Positions 12,195-23,302 of a stretch of 64,000 nt of DNA are shown here, one piece after another; position 1 is the first letter of the stretch; every line of letters starts with the position of its first letter. Origin of the DNA: Ryuthela nishihirai (lineage: Eukaryota; Arthropoda; Arachnida; Araneae; Heptathelidae); contig JAWZYU010000010.1 of assembly GCA_038380435.1 (NCBI GenBank), positions 42,318,135 through 42,382,134 of the forward strand, read 5' to 3'. Below the pieces are notes generated by a model that was given only the letters and a program-made list of their open reading frames with translations, was not told where the DNA came from and did not search any database. The position numbers and the translations under genes were made by a program.

Positions 12195-12288
12195 CTTTCC
12201 ATCAAGCTCGCATCTAGAAAAAAAATTGGAGGGGGGAAGGGGAGCGCAAGCGACGCAGTCGAGCCGAAAGAGGTAGTTGGGGGGGGAT
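12195..12288. repeat. repeat-D module, copy 1
   Basis: An ATCTAGAAAAAAAA segment followed by a G-rich purine tract, also found near 46130. In both places the CTCCGTTTT..GGTCTT module follows, here displaced by a SINE-A insertion. Confidence 0.55.
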
Positions 12289-12719
12289 TTGGGTTGTTTT
12301 ACCTCTGAGCGGCACTTTTTTGCACACAATGGCCAGGTCACATCAATGGCCATATCAAATGGCCAGGTCACATGGACCATATCAAATGGCCAGGTCACGT
12401 GGACCCCGTAGGCTCAGAGAAGGTTGGGGGAGGGGACCAACTGGAATAGCTGTTGGAAGACAGATGGCAGCCTCCCGTCAAGGCCATCCAGCGTGTTCTT
12501 TAACGTGCACAGGGTATGGCTCTCCTGCACACGGGGCCACGGCTTAACGTCCCATCCGACGGACGGCGGCCTTTCCAAGCCCATCGGTGTCTCCTACTGA
12601 CCGTGGGCAAGGCGGGGAATTTTGCGGAGATAAATCTCAACGCTGACCCAGTTGGGACTCGAACCTGGGAACTACAGATTACGAGCCTGGCGCGCTACCG
12701 ACTGTGCCACCCCCGCCCC
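12289..12719 (-). mobile_element. SINE-A copy with internal local amplification
   Basis: Complete reversed copy, longer than usual. A segment containing ATGGCCAGGTCACATGGACC is present three times as imperfect repeats at about 12331-12404, where other copies have one. Both junctions lie in G or C runs. Confidence 0.93.
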
Positions 12720-13077
12720 TGGGGGGGAAGACACTGCATTTCCATTGAAGTGTAATATTTTCTCCTTCGCTTTAGAGGTCTTCAGAAGATTTCTTGAAAA
12801 TTAATTGAAATATGCACACGTTTAATAATTTTGGACCTCCATTACTTTTACTGGCATTCTCAGAGGTCCCTCCCTCCGATTTGGCCATGCTTTCCCCTCT
12901 AGCCAAACTGGCAATGATTTGATATTTTACAAAATGATAGCCTATTTTTATACGAGATCTACCCTCTGACGATGCTATTATTCCAAGACATTTTTTCAAG
13001 CATATTTCAATTTATTTCACTTATTTTTCAAGAAGTTTTTTAAGACCTCTAAAGAGGAGGGCAAAAATCGTATGCAG

Positions 13078-13262
13078 CAGGGGTGGGCAATTGTTTTCGT
13101 ATCTACACTGCGCATGCGTATTGACGTGGCCGTCCTAGTAGAAAATACGAGACGAATCTTCGGTCGCGCACGGGAAGGAAATCTCGGTTCAAGGCGGTTT
13201 TTTTCTGACTGTCTTGGCGGGCCACAAAAAACTCTTAGCGGGCCGCTATTTCCCCACCCCTG
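13078..13262. mobile_element. hAT-type MITE, 185 bp, with 8 bp target duplication
   Basis: The ends are CAGGGGTGGGCAA on the left and the complement of CAGGGGTGGGGAAAT on the right. These are terminal inverted repeats of the form common in hAT elements, and the near-terminal GCGGGCC motifs also fit. Flanks GTATGCAG (13070-13077) and GTATACAG (13263-13270) form the 8 bp duplication expected of hAT, with one mismatch. It is too short to encode a transposase, so it is non-autonomous. Confidence 0.92.
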
Positions 13263-13445
13263 GTATACAGTAATGAAAATCCACCTTATGATAAGAGAGC
13301 ACACTGATCGGTCTTTTCAAATTGATGCGTGCTAACGAACGTTGCTAACTTTTGCGAATTTAATTAATGGGATTTAATGTCATAATGATTTTTATTATTG
13401 TCATTTATTTTTTTTACAAACAGAATATTTTATTATTGTCATTGA

Positions 13446-15300
13446 ACGCTTTTACAAAAGTGGAGCATTTTGGCGTCCCTCTATTGCTTGTATTTGTTCT
13501 TGTGTTACTTTCTGGGTAAACCGGGGCGTGAACACAAACATCTGGAGGTAAGAACACTTAAAATCTGAATAAATAGATACGTAACGAAACAAATCTGTAT
13601 TGGGGTTACGTTACCCAACAATCTCAGTTAGGTAGTACGCAACGCAACAGATATGCTGTATTAGGAAGACCCGCACCATATCAGTCCATGATCTATGAAA
13701 ATTGTCGAAGAGTCCACTGCACAGTCTCATAGTCTCTCCATAGTCACATCAGCTGTCACTCATGCATGGCCATCGGCGGAAACTAATAGGAAGGTAGGGT
13801 AAAAAATAATCCAACAGAATATTCTTGCATAGCAGAAAGCAAGGTGCAGTTATTTTCTTCAAATCTATGCTACATGTTTACCTGTTCTAATACTCTTATT
13901 GTCGCTACAAAATATGAAGCAGCATCCACGCAGAGTAAAAATGTACCAAACTTTGTTAATTTTGTCTCTGTGGACACCGAACATTTTAAAAGAGAACCTT
14001 TTTTTCTTCGCCCAGTTGATTCTTTTGTGGAAATCCGAACAACCCATTGTTCCTCGGAGTATTATTTTACATATGTCGCAGTCAGACGTGAAAAGGTTTC
14101 TGAAAAGATTCTCGAAATGTTTTCCCTTGGCTTTACAACTTTACTTATTTTTTTTCTTGCATTATCTATAGTTTATTGTAATCAGTGCAAAAGGAGAAAG
14201 TAGTAAGAAAAAAAAAAGAAGAAAACAAAACGAAATGCACACAACACCACGTTTTTCTCCCCGCCAAGCTGTTCATCTGAATCTGAGTTTTTAACTTTTT
14301 TTTTAAAACAGTTGATAATCATAATTAACGAATATTAGAGAGCGTTCTCCGCGTCGCGTATAGAGAATTACGTAAAAATTAACTTCTCACGACTCGTTCA
14401 TCTCCGACTTTTTGCGCGTGAATCCCCAGGTACGCAGGGGAAGCTTTCGACAACGCGACTTTTCATTAAGAAGAGTACACTCGCTGCTTTTTTTTTTTCC
14501 TTCACAACTTCCTCTTTCATAATTACTAGACTTATAAATCAATGCAGAAGACTTTGTTTTTATTAATTATCCTGCTTTTCATCAGAGAGTTCTTTTTTTT
14601 TCTTTACGTATAAGTTTTTTTCTTTTAATTTTTTCCTCAGTTTCTTGAGCAGGGAGCTAGACAATCTCTTAGAAGTTCTTTTCCAATCTTCTAAGACTAC
14701 AGGGAACAAGAAACAATTAGAGCCAAACATAATTAATAGAATTTTAGCCTTTGAGTTCTTTCCTCCGTGCACCTTCTCACTCTGTGTGCAAAGTGTAAGC
14801 TTTTTTTTAATTCCTTCTATGAGATGAAACTGACACTCGGAAAGTTTGAATTGAAATGAAGATATAGATAAAGAATTGTTTTCATTGTTATGTTTTGAAA
14901 ATGAAATCTTATATAGTGATACAAAGAAATTGAAAGATGGAAACATTTTGTTTCCATGACATACTATATATACATCGAGGATGATTATTTGTTAAAATGA
15001 AGCCGGTTTACGTTGGACGCAATACAGAGATAAAATGAAGTACAGAATGAGTCAAAAGTCTGGACAACTAGTAAAGCAATACAAACAATTTTTCTAATTT
15101 GCTTTTTTATTGCATGTTTTAAACACATTACAATTCATAAACACAGACCATTAATCTTTATTTTTATATTATTATGCACTACTCGAAAACAAACAAAAAC
15201 AAACAAAACAAAGCAAAAACAGACAACATAATCCAGTTTTTAAATTTATTAAAGACATTTATTCTCATTTGAGGATATACAAAGTATTTTTAGCAGTCGC
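13446..15300. other. unassigned AT-rich spacer
   Basis: Contains open frames of up to 127 codons, including one at 13844-14203 with a hydrophobic stretch near its C-terminus, but no family resemblance and many homopolymers. Confidence 0.45.
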
Positions 15301-15329
15301 TGCTGTCATCTTTAGAGAACATCCAGGCA

Positions 15330-16075
15330 TCTTCAGAGAGATCAAGGAGCACCAACTAGTGCAGCTCCCCGAAGATGCCCTGTTCCAACAAGTGCAGCTC
15401 CCTGAAGCTGCCTTGCTCCAGCCGTGGAAGAACTTCCTAAAGATGCACTAGAAAAAGATTGCCTCCTTAACTAAAGATTGCCTCCTTAAACTAGTGCAAC
15501 TTCTTGAAGATGCCGTGCTCAATATGGACAGCTCCCTGTAGATGCCCTGCTCTAATAAGGATAGGTCCCTGAAGATGTCCTGCTCTAACAAGAGCAGCTC
15601 CTTGGAGATGCCCTGCTTCAACTAGTGCAACTTCTTGAATATATCCTTCTTTAAGCTAATGCAACTTCTTGAAGATGTCCTGCTCCAATAATGACAGCTC
15701 CATGAAGATGACTTGCTCCAACAGGTACAGCTCCATAAAGATCACCTGTTCCAACAAGTGCAGCTCTCTGAAGATGCACTGATCAAATGAGCACAACTCC
15801 TTGAAGATGCCCTACTCCAACCTGTACAATTTCCTGAAGATTCATTGATCCAACAAGTTCAAATACTTGAAGATGTCCTGCTCCAACCAGTGTAATTCCT
15901 GAAGATGTCCTATCCATTCAATGTAGCTATCTGAAAATATCTTGCTCCAACAAGTCAGCTTCCTGCAAATGCCCTGCTCCAACAAGTGCAGCTCCATGAA
16001 GATGCCCTGTTCCAATAAGTGAAACTTTCTGAAAATGCCCTGCTCCAACAGATGAAGCTCCTTGAAGATGACAGC
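15330..16075. repeat. minisatellite, unit about 33-40 bp
   Basis: The phrase TGAAGATGCCCTGCTCCAAC with AAGTGCAGCTCC recurs roughly 20 times with variable spacing. Open frames across it are repetitive and low in information. Confidence 0.9.
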
Positions 16076-17980
16076 GGCGACTTCCGAAGCGCACTTTGGA
16101 TAAATTCAAGTAAGAAGGAAACTTCAGCTTCAGTAATTTGAAGAAACTGATAACAAAGACGGTCATGTATACAATTGTTAGAATAGATCATTTGCACACG
16201 TTATATAAGAGGAAAACTTAATTCGGTATTCCGTAACTTCTAAAGTAAGCTTTTGAAGGAAAAAAGTGACGGAAGATACTTTAAAGTCTATATTAAATCT
16301 ATTTAAAAGATACTTTAAAGATCTATATCAAGTCTATTTAAATCCTGAATTTCAAAAATATCTAATCATTATTAGAGCTGTATATGTTTGAATATTTTAT
16401 AAACGAAACATTAGTCCTAAGAAACAAAAAAAAAAAAACGACGAATAGTGAAAGAATTATTTACACAGAATTCTAAACTATACTTATTTTATTAATTGGC
16501 TTGAAATAATCCTTATTGAATTTTAATAAAGTTCTGAGATAAATTCTTACGACCGGTACTGCTGTTGTTAAATATTCAAACGTCTATAACACTTTAAATA
16601 CTGAAAGAATATTATCGGAAAAATCAAGATTCAGAGAGAGTTAATTGAGATTTCTAATTTCATCCATATTGTTTCATAAAAAGTTTATTATAGTAGTCAC
16701 GAAGCATCAAATGGCGTCTTTTTTTCGGGCAACGAAATTGTTTTCAAAAATTTCAAGATCTTGGCAAAGAGGCTTCAGCGATGATATTATTCTGATTACT
16801 CACCGACAAATCCTTCAGTTTACTCCATCAACGTTATAAGTACCAATGAAAATGTAACTGGTTAAAAAAGTGTTAAAAAATTAGTCCTCTAGAAATACTA
16901 ATATTTGATCAGATCGTTAACATATACATCGGGATAAATATCTCTTGACCAACGAATAACATGAATCGTGACAAATTCTAATACTTTGAACACAGTGAAT
17001 ACATAAAAAAAAAATCCTCTCCCTTGTCCGAAAATGAATTAAGTCCCCATCTCGCAGCGAAAAAGTCCCAGGGCAAGTAAACGGTTCCACGAGGATCTCA
17101 AACCTAAATAAGTCGTCCAGGTTCTTACTGATCCTTGTTTATGCATGCTGTCATCACGAACATGAGAATCAACGTGTTCCTATGAAAAGAGGGAGGAGAG
17201 GAGTCCTGTGATCCCCACTTCCTTTGCTCCTTTTCCTCTTTAGTCAGCAGATGAACTGGCGGGGTTGGGAGAAGAGGCGGACAGCGACAAAGAGTTCACA
17301 ATGGTTTTCCTCCCTCCACGTAAGAAAACTCCCTGAAGCTCATCGCCCCAGTGCTCAAATGTAGCATCAGGTAATGGACACCAAACACGCGACGGTTCCT
17401 AAATTATGGCTTCTGCCTTGTCTGTCCTTCTGGACGTCCTTGATAATCGAGTGACGGGGGCAGTTACTATGGAGAGGAACCCCGAGGCAACAATAGCAAC
17501 AGCGGCAAGTAGCTCCTGCGTGAGTAAGAAGCTATGACAGCTTGACTTGCTGAGTTACTGGACTACCACTGAATGGGAGTCCAGCAAGTTCATGACACTT
17601 TTGTTCTCTAAGGATGATCTACGATCTCTGCGCGCGAATATAAGTAGTCTGCTCTTAGCCTTTGCATTGTTTTAAACTTTTTTTTTTAAGGATCGTATCA
17701 TTTTTTTTTTGTTCCTTGTTCAGAGAAAGATGTAAAACATGTGGAAGATTTTTTCCCCTCTTCGCTGTTCATCGCGGTGTATTATAGTCATAAAGAGCCT
17801 GCAACTCCATTGATGTGTCTAAAGACTTGTTGCTGTGTTTGCTTACAGGTTTTCCTAGCGACATTTATGTCTTCATGGCCATTTATGTTCGTATTAGCCT
17901 TTGTGTGTGGAGTACTACCCAACTGTGCGATTTAGTCAAATATTAGAGTCAGTGTTAGGAATGGAAAGATATGCCAGTAG
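16076..17980. other. unassigned AT-rich spacer
   Basis: A duplicated AGATACTTTAAAG phrase occurs near 16275-16335. About 17140-17640 is less AT-rich, without recognisable coding content. Confidence 0.45.
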
Positions 17981-18250
17981 GAATTGTAAAAATATAACAA
18001 CAGGAACAGAAAAATAATATGATTAACAAGAAAGGAAAAATAATATAATAAAAGAAACGGAAAAAATATAATCAGCCAACATGAAAGGAAAATATAACAA
18101 CAGGAATGGAAAAAATGTGTAATAACAGGAAAAGGAAAAATAATAACAGACTCTGAAAAATGTGGAAAAATAATGGTAATAGCGAGAAAAAGTAGTACAA
18201 TAATAGAAACGGAAAAATAATATATTAACAAAATCGGAAAAATATAACAT
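17980..18250. repeat. A-rich minisatellite, unit about 30 bp
   Basis: Repeats of an AACAGGAAAGGAAAAATAAT-like unit. On the minus strand this gives long, hydrophobic, F/Y/I/L-rich open frames that are an artefact of composition. Confidence 0.8.
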
Positions 18251-18263
18251 AATAACACTTTGC

Positions 18264-18477
18264 GCCGTCTCGTGACCGAGTGGTTAGCGAACTTGGCTAC
18301 TGATCAAAAGAATCTGGATTCGAGCCCCGGGTAAGGCATGGATGTTTGTGTTGTTTTTCTGCTGATTTTCCACTATCCTCACAGACTTTCGATTATGGCG
18401 TATCAAATTGAGAAGCTCATGTCAGACAGAACTCTGTGGAAAGCAACTGCTCAAAAGGGTATTTATTTTTGTTTTTT
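18264..18477 (+). mobile_element. SINE-B copy, diverged
   Basis: Head CGAGTGGTTAGCG and B box GATTCGAGCCCC are recognisable. The body has substitutions, and the end reads CAACTGCTCAAAAGGGTATTT. Confidence 0.9.
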
Positions 18478-18631
18478 TAATAAAAAAAAGTAAGAATAGA
18501 ATGAAAACTTGGATGAAAAAGTAGTATAATAACGGAAACTGAAAATATTTAATAGATATATATGTATATATTTGATTGCGAGTGATCGAGTGAGTGATAA
18601 AGCATAATGCTAATTCTGACTATGATGCAGA

Positions 18632-19021
18632 TTGGGTTGTTGGGTTGTTTTACCTCTGAGCGGCACTTTTTTGCACACCATGGGCTAAATGGCCAGGTCA
18701 CATGGACCCCGAAGGCTCAGAGAAGGTTGGAGGAGGGGACCCACTGGAACAGCTGTTGGGAGACAGATGGTAGCCTCCCGTCAAGGCCATCCAGCGTGTT
18801 CTTTAACGTGCACAGGGTATGGCTCTCCCGCACACGGGACCACGGCTTAACGTCCCATCCGACGGGCGTCGGCCTTTCCAAGCCCATCGGTGTCCCCTAC
18901 TGACCGTGGGCAGGGCGGGGAATTTTGCGGAGATAATCTCAACGCTGACTCAGCTGGGACTCGAACCTGGGAACTACGGATTACGAGCCTGGCGCGCTAT
19001 CGACTGAGCCACCCCCGCCCC
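18632..19021 (-). mobile_element. SINE-A copy with 11 bp target duplication
   Basis: Complete reversed copy. TATGATGCAGA at 18621-18631 and 19022-19032 flanks it. Confidence 0.97.
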
Positions 19022-19049
19022 TATGATGCAGAAGTGACAGAGCTCTGAA

Positions 19050-19470
19050 AATTTGTCCCCAGGGGTAATCCGGGTCTAGAGAGTCGAAATTTCTCGTCTG
19101 TTGTGTCCTTCAAGGTTAAATAGAAGTCATGTGGGTGTCAAATTTCGATATGCAAGTGCTGGAAACGTGAAAGTTGAGGGTGTTTTCGGTTATAAATCTC
19201 AGAAACGTTACATAATTTTGGATTCGGTGGATCCTCCGAAATCAAAGAAAAAATTTCGATCTCTCAGGGATAGAGAGCTAAAAATAGGCGCCTAGGGTAT
19301 TTTGGGTCGTAGATCACAGAAACATTACGAACTTTTGAATCTGATTGGTTCATCGAAGTCAGAGGTCAAATTTCTGTCTGCAAGCGCTAGAAAATTGAGA
19401 TTTGGTGCTTAAGGGTACTTCCGCTCGTAGATTTCAGAAACGTTAAGAATTTAAGATTCGGTGTCTGTTC
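19050..19470. repeat. three-unit diverged repeat, about 125 bp each
   Basis: A cycle of TCTCAGAAACGTTA, GATTCGGTGGATCC, then GGTCAAATTTC and CAAGCGCTAG-like segments recurs about three times with strong divergence. Confidence 0.65.
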
Positions 19471-19599
19471 AAGGTCAAACAGGGGTCTGAGTGACGGAGC
19501 TTAGATTAACATCCTTATGCGTGTTTCGTTTCAACAGCAAAATCTAAGAAATTCGTGGATACAGCATCAATATACATAATACGATAAATATTATTTCAA

Positions 19600-20362
19600 A
19601 TAATTTTAATAATAAAAATAATAATAAATAATCCCTCAAGTAGCTGCTTGCCACAGAGGTCTTGACAGGAACTTGTCAGTTTATACGCCATAGTAGAGGG
19701 TCTGTGAGGATGGTGGGACCTCAGCAGAAAAACAACACAAACACTCATGCCTTACCCGGGGCTCGAACCCAGGTCCCTTTGATCAGTAGCCAAGCGCGCT
19801 AACCACTCGATATAGGGGACCACCTTGAGATGGGGGGGGGGGGGGGGCTTCGGGCCCAGCAACCGGTCGAAGGCTTTGCTGACCGGATTGGGTCCTCGGT
19901 TGGACAGAGTCAAGACCAACCGAGGTCGAAGACATCGCTGACCGGATCGCAGCCCGGTTGGACGGTGTCAAGACCTCACATCAGGTGCTCGGTGGAGCAA
20001 GTCAAGGGCACAGCTGAACGGATTTAGTCCCCTAGTATGCACGAGCCCTTTTCAAAGTCTGGGCCTCACTAAGAGTCTCCACCCCGGGTGCCGAGCGAAC
20101 TTGGATTTACATATCCTTGTTCATGGCTAACCGGGGAACAGGTTAAATTTCAGGTTTCTTCCGGTGGTTAGCTTTCCTTTTATAGGACTGCTGCCATGTG
20201 AGGTCGGGGATGAGATGCATCTATATGGCGCAGTCTTGCGCCCGACTCTAGATAGTCACGGTTTTCCGTTAACCTGGTAGTGTCGTGAGACGGAACCGGG
20301 GATTGCCGTGGTTGCCGAACATCTGGCAACAAATAGTACATAACCACTCGACCACGGGATAG
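19600..20362 (-). mobile_element. SINE-B copy interrupted by retroposon-C
   Basis: Reversed SINE-B from about 19605 to 19810. Its last ~12 bases (ACCACGGGATAGG) reappear at 20352. The interrupting element and its 11 bp duplication account exactly for the gap. Confidence 0.93.
19811..20340 (+). mobile_element. retroposon-C copy (530 bp) with 11 bp target duplication
   Basis: Starts TATAGGGGACCACCTTG, then a G run, and ends CTGGCAACAAATAGTACA. TAACCACTCGA flanks it at 19800-19810 and 20341-20351, which places it inside a SINE-B copy. The first third holds an internal, diverged triplication of a GAAGGCTTTGCTGACCGG-type phrase followed by CGGTTGGAC. No tRNA-like head and no open frame of note. 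The family identity is unknown to me. Confidence 0.88.
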
Positions 20363-20516
20363 GCAAAAAAATAACTGGACCTAAAAATGTTGGGAAACGT
20401 TGATATATATTATTACAACGGAAACCCAACATGGTGAGATACACGATTGCATACACTACTCTATATTATTACACAGTTTACATAAATTGTAAATACACAT
20501 TTTTAATTAATATTAT

Positions 20517-20706
20517 GCTGCCGAGTGGTTAGCGCGCTTGGCTGATGATCAAAGGAACCTGGGTTCGAGGCCCGGATAAAGCATGGATGTTTATATTGTT
20601 TTCTGCTGAGGTCCCACCATTCTCACAGACCTTCTACTTTGGTGTATAAACTGAGATGATCCTGCCAGACTTTTGTGGCAAGCAGCTGCTTGAGGTTTTT
20701 TTTTTT
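20517..20706 (+). mobile_element. SINE-B copy
   Basis: Starts at TGCTGCCGAGTGG, lacking the first ~7 bases of the head. B box GGTTCGAGGCCC. Ends GCAGCTGCTTGAGG followed by a T run. Confidence 0.92.
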
Positions 20707-21892
20707 AATTTTAAAATATAGATAAGTTTTGATTAAACGTAAAAAGTTAAATGACTAATCAGTGACAGAAAATAGCAGCAAAATGGTTTAAAAATTTCCT
20801 TTTATCCGCAATATCATCCGAAATTTCGCCCCCCCCCCCCCGTGAAAACCAATGCTTTAGAAACTATCAACAAATGATATTTTGCTGTTTAAATTTCTCA
20901 TAAACGCTGCTTTAAATCGGATACAAATATTTGGCTTTATATTTTACTAAAAAGTGAATTCTCCGTCTTTATGTTTTAATGCAATACCAACACTAATTAT
21001 AGACCTAGGAAATGCTTTGCTACTTGTTTCATATTTGACCTGTTGCATGTCTCACCCAGGGTCGTGTTTGCCGTGAGCTTTACAAGCAACAAGAGTTGGA
21101 GGGTTTTGCATCTGTTGTGTTTTGGTACTCGCTGATGATAGGGAGACTGTCAAACTAATCCTGATGGATGGATTCACCCCTCGCTGGCTAATGGCCTCCC
21201 ATCAGGAAACGTCACGCCATCCCCGATTCTTTGACTCGATTTTAGGCAGCATACTGACAACCGCACCCTAGCGGAACCGAACTGTGAGTGTAGTAAGAGG
21301 CCAGGTCATCTCTGAAGTTGGACACAATAGGGCTTGTGTCTGTGCGTGTTTGGGAAGCTGGGGTTGGTGGACGATGAAGCAGCAGACAGGGAACTCTTTA
21401 AAAGACAAAGATGGAGACCTGGCAAACAAAAAGCTGCAGATAGACAGAGGATGATGAATTCAGGCAGGATCATCTGAATAGCACGTGCGAAATGACAGTT
21501 TCTCCAGATCTCTCGGTCAGGTGGGATGATAGGGTCATTGTATAGCAAACTGAACTTTTAACATTCTTCCTAAGATATAGGGTCAGACTTACGCATAAGC
21601 TAAGGTACAACTTAGCTTATGCGGCAGACTTACGGTACAACTCAGGACCTCAAAATAAGAAAGACATAAAAAATGTATTTGAATTTTTACTGTATGATAA
21701 ATCTTTTTTATATATTTAAACAAAGCGTCTCTTGTACAAATATCGTTCATCTTAACTTTACACAGACATCATTATATACCAATGCTAGTATATTTTTTTC
21801 AGCATATCATTTCATGATTTTTAATACAGAGAAATTTTTGAGGCCTCTTAAGCTTCACGCAGCTTTTCGGGGTCTCGAAAAGTCAAAGTTCA
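20707..21892. other. unassigned spacer
   Basis: About 21030-21550 is less AT-rich, with short open frames on the minus strand but no domain seen. A C run lies near 20830. Confidence 0.45.
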
Positions 21893-22680
21893 GCTGTGGT
21901 TGGTTTACCTATGAGCGGCACCTTTTTTTGCACACAATGGGCTAAATGGCCAAGTCACAAGGACCCCAAGGGCTCAGGGGTTTGCTGGGGAAGGGTGGAC
22001 AGCTGCTAGGAAATTGACGGTAACCTCCCATCTGGCCATCTAGCGTGTTCTTTAACGTGCACAGGTATGGCTCTCCCGCATATTGTGGGGGAGGGGGCTC
22101 AGTCGGTAGCGCGCCAGGCTCGTAATCTGTAGTTCCCAGGTTCGAGTCCCAGCTGGGTCAGCGTTGAAATTTATCTCCGCAAAATTCCCCGCCCTGCCCA
22201 TGGTCAGTAGGGGACACCGATGGGCTTGGAAAGGCCGCCGTCCGTCTGATAGGACGTTAAGCCGTGGCGCCGTGTGCGGGAGAGCCATACCCTGTGCACG
22301 TTAAAGAACAGGCTGGATGGCCTTGACGGGAGGCTACCATCTGTCTCCCAACAGCTGTTCCAGTGGGTCCCCTCTCCCAACCTTCTCTGAGCTTTCGGGG
22401 TCCATGTGACCTGGCCATTTAGCCCATGGTGTGCAAAAAAGTGCCGCTCAGAGGAAAAACAACCCAACCCAACCCGCATATTGGGAGCATGGCTTAACAT
22501 CCCATCCAACGAATAGCGGCCTTTTTAAGCGCATCGGTGTCCCCTACTGAGGCAGGGTGGACCGAGGAAGGCGGGGAGTTTTGCGGAGATAATTATCAAC
22601 GCTGGTCTAGGCGGGACTCGAACCTGGAACTGTAGATAACGAGCCTGGGACGCTACCGACTGAGATACCCTCATCCCCGA
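21893..22680 (-). mobile_element. older SINE-A copy split by a second SINE-A
   Basis: Reversed body at about 21900-22074, resuming at 22484 and running to about 22680 at the degraded head (ACTCGAACCTGG). The younger copy lies exactly between. Confidence 0.95.
22086..22472 (+). mobile_element. SINE-A nested in SINE-A, 11 bp target duplication
   Basis: Forward copy with intact B box. CCCGCATATTG at 22075-22085 and 22473-22483 flanks it. The target lies mid-body of an opposite-strand copy of the same family. Confidence 0.97.
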
Positions 22681-22920
22681 AGTCTCAAAAACTTGCATCT
22701 TAACGTACGGAGTTGCAAGAACTTGTAACTTGCGTATGGAGTCGCAAGAACTTGCAAAATTACTTGTACTTTGGCTTTACTGTAACCCCTGAATGGAATA
22801 AATTATTATTTTTATACTTCCTAAAAAAGTTTCCGAAAATCAGAGACTCAAGCATGACAATTCCAGTATTTCATTCATATATATCAGTTCCCTGATCTCA
22901 TTGGAAGTTTCTGTGTAAGG

Positions 22921-23302
22921 TTAGGTTGGTTATTTTATCTCTGAGTGTCACCTTTTTTGCATGCAATGGTCGGGTCACAAGGACCCCCAGGGCTCAGAGC
23001 AGTCTGAAGGAAGGGAACTCACTGGAGAGCTGTTAGGAGAGAGATGGATCTTGTCAAGGGCATCCAGCGTGTGCTTTAACGTGCACAGGCTGTAGCTGTC
23101 TCCTGCACAATTGACCATCTGCTTTACATTCCCATCCGACCGACGGTGGCCTTTCCAAGCCCATCTGTGCATCCTTTCTGGCCAAGGGCTGGTGTGGGAA
23201 TCTAGCAAAGATAAATCTCAAAGATGGCGCAAGTGAGACTCGAACCTGGGAACGACAGATTTACGAGTCTCGCGCGCTAAGGAGTGAGCCAACTGCGCCC
23301 CT
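22921..23302 (-). mobile_element. old SINE-A copy
   Basis: Diverged reversed copy from TTATTTTATCTCTGAG to the head near GAGCCAACTGCGCCCC. Confidence 0.9.

Larger units (their letters stand above)
11590..13445. repeat. compound inverted-repeat locus
   Basis: The left arm (about 11595-11820) contains GACATTAAATCCCA, then AACGTTCGCTAGC, then TCAATTTGAAAAGACC. Its reverse complement, diverged, lies at about 13290-13445. An inner module resembling CTCCGTTTTAAAGGTCTT plus TTCTTGAAAAATG appears forward near 11750 and 12765 and reversed near 13015-13068. A SINE-A copy (12289) and a hAT MITE (13078) were inserted later. No open frame spans it. Confidence 0.75.

Noticed and set aside
13844..14203. 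119-codon open frame with a hydrophobic stretch and basic C-terminus
   Set aside because: No family resemblance, AT-rich homopolymer context and overlapping frames of similar length. No splice or promoter evidence.
17932..18258. 108-codon hydrophobic F/Y/I-rich minus-strand frame, looking like a membrane protein
   Set aside because: It is an artefact of an A-rich minisatellite read on the opposite strand.
18619..18903. Recurrent ~90-residue protein (TSERHFFAHHGLNG type)
   Set aside because: It is the antisense strand of SINE-A, present at each SINE copy; it is not a gene.
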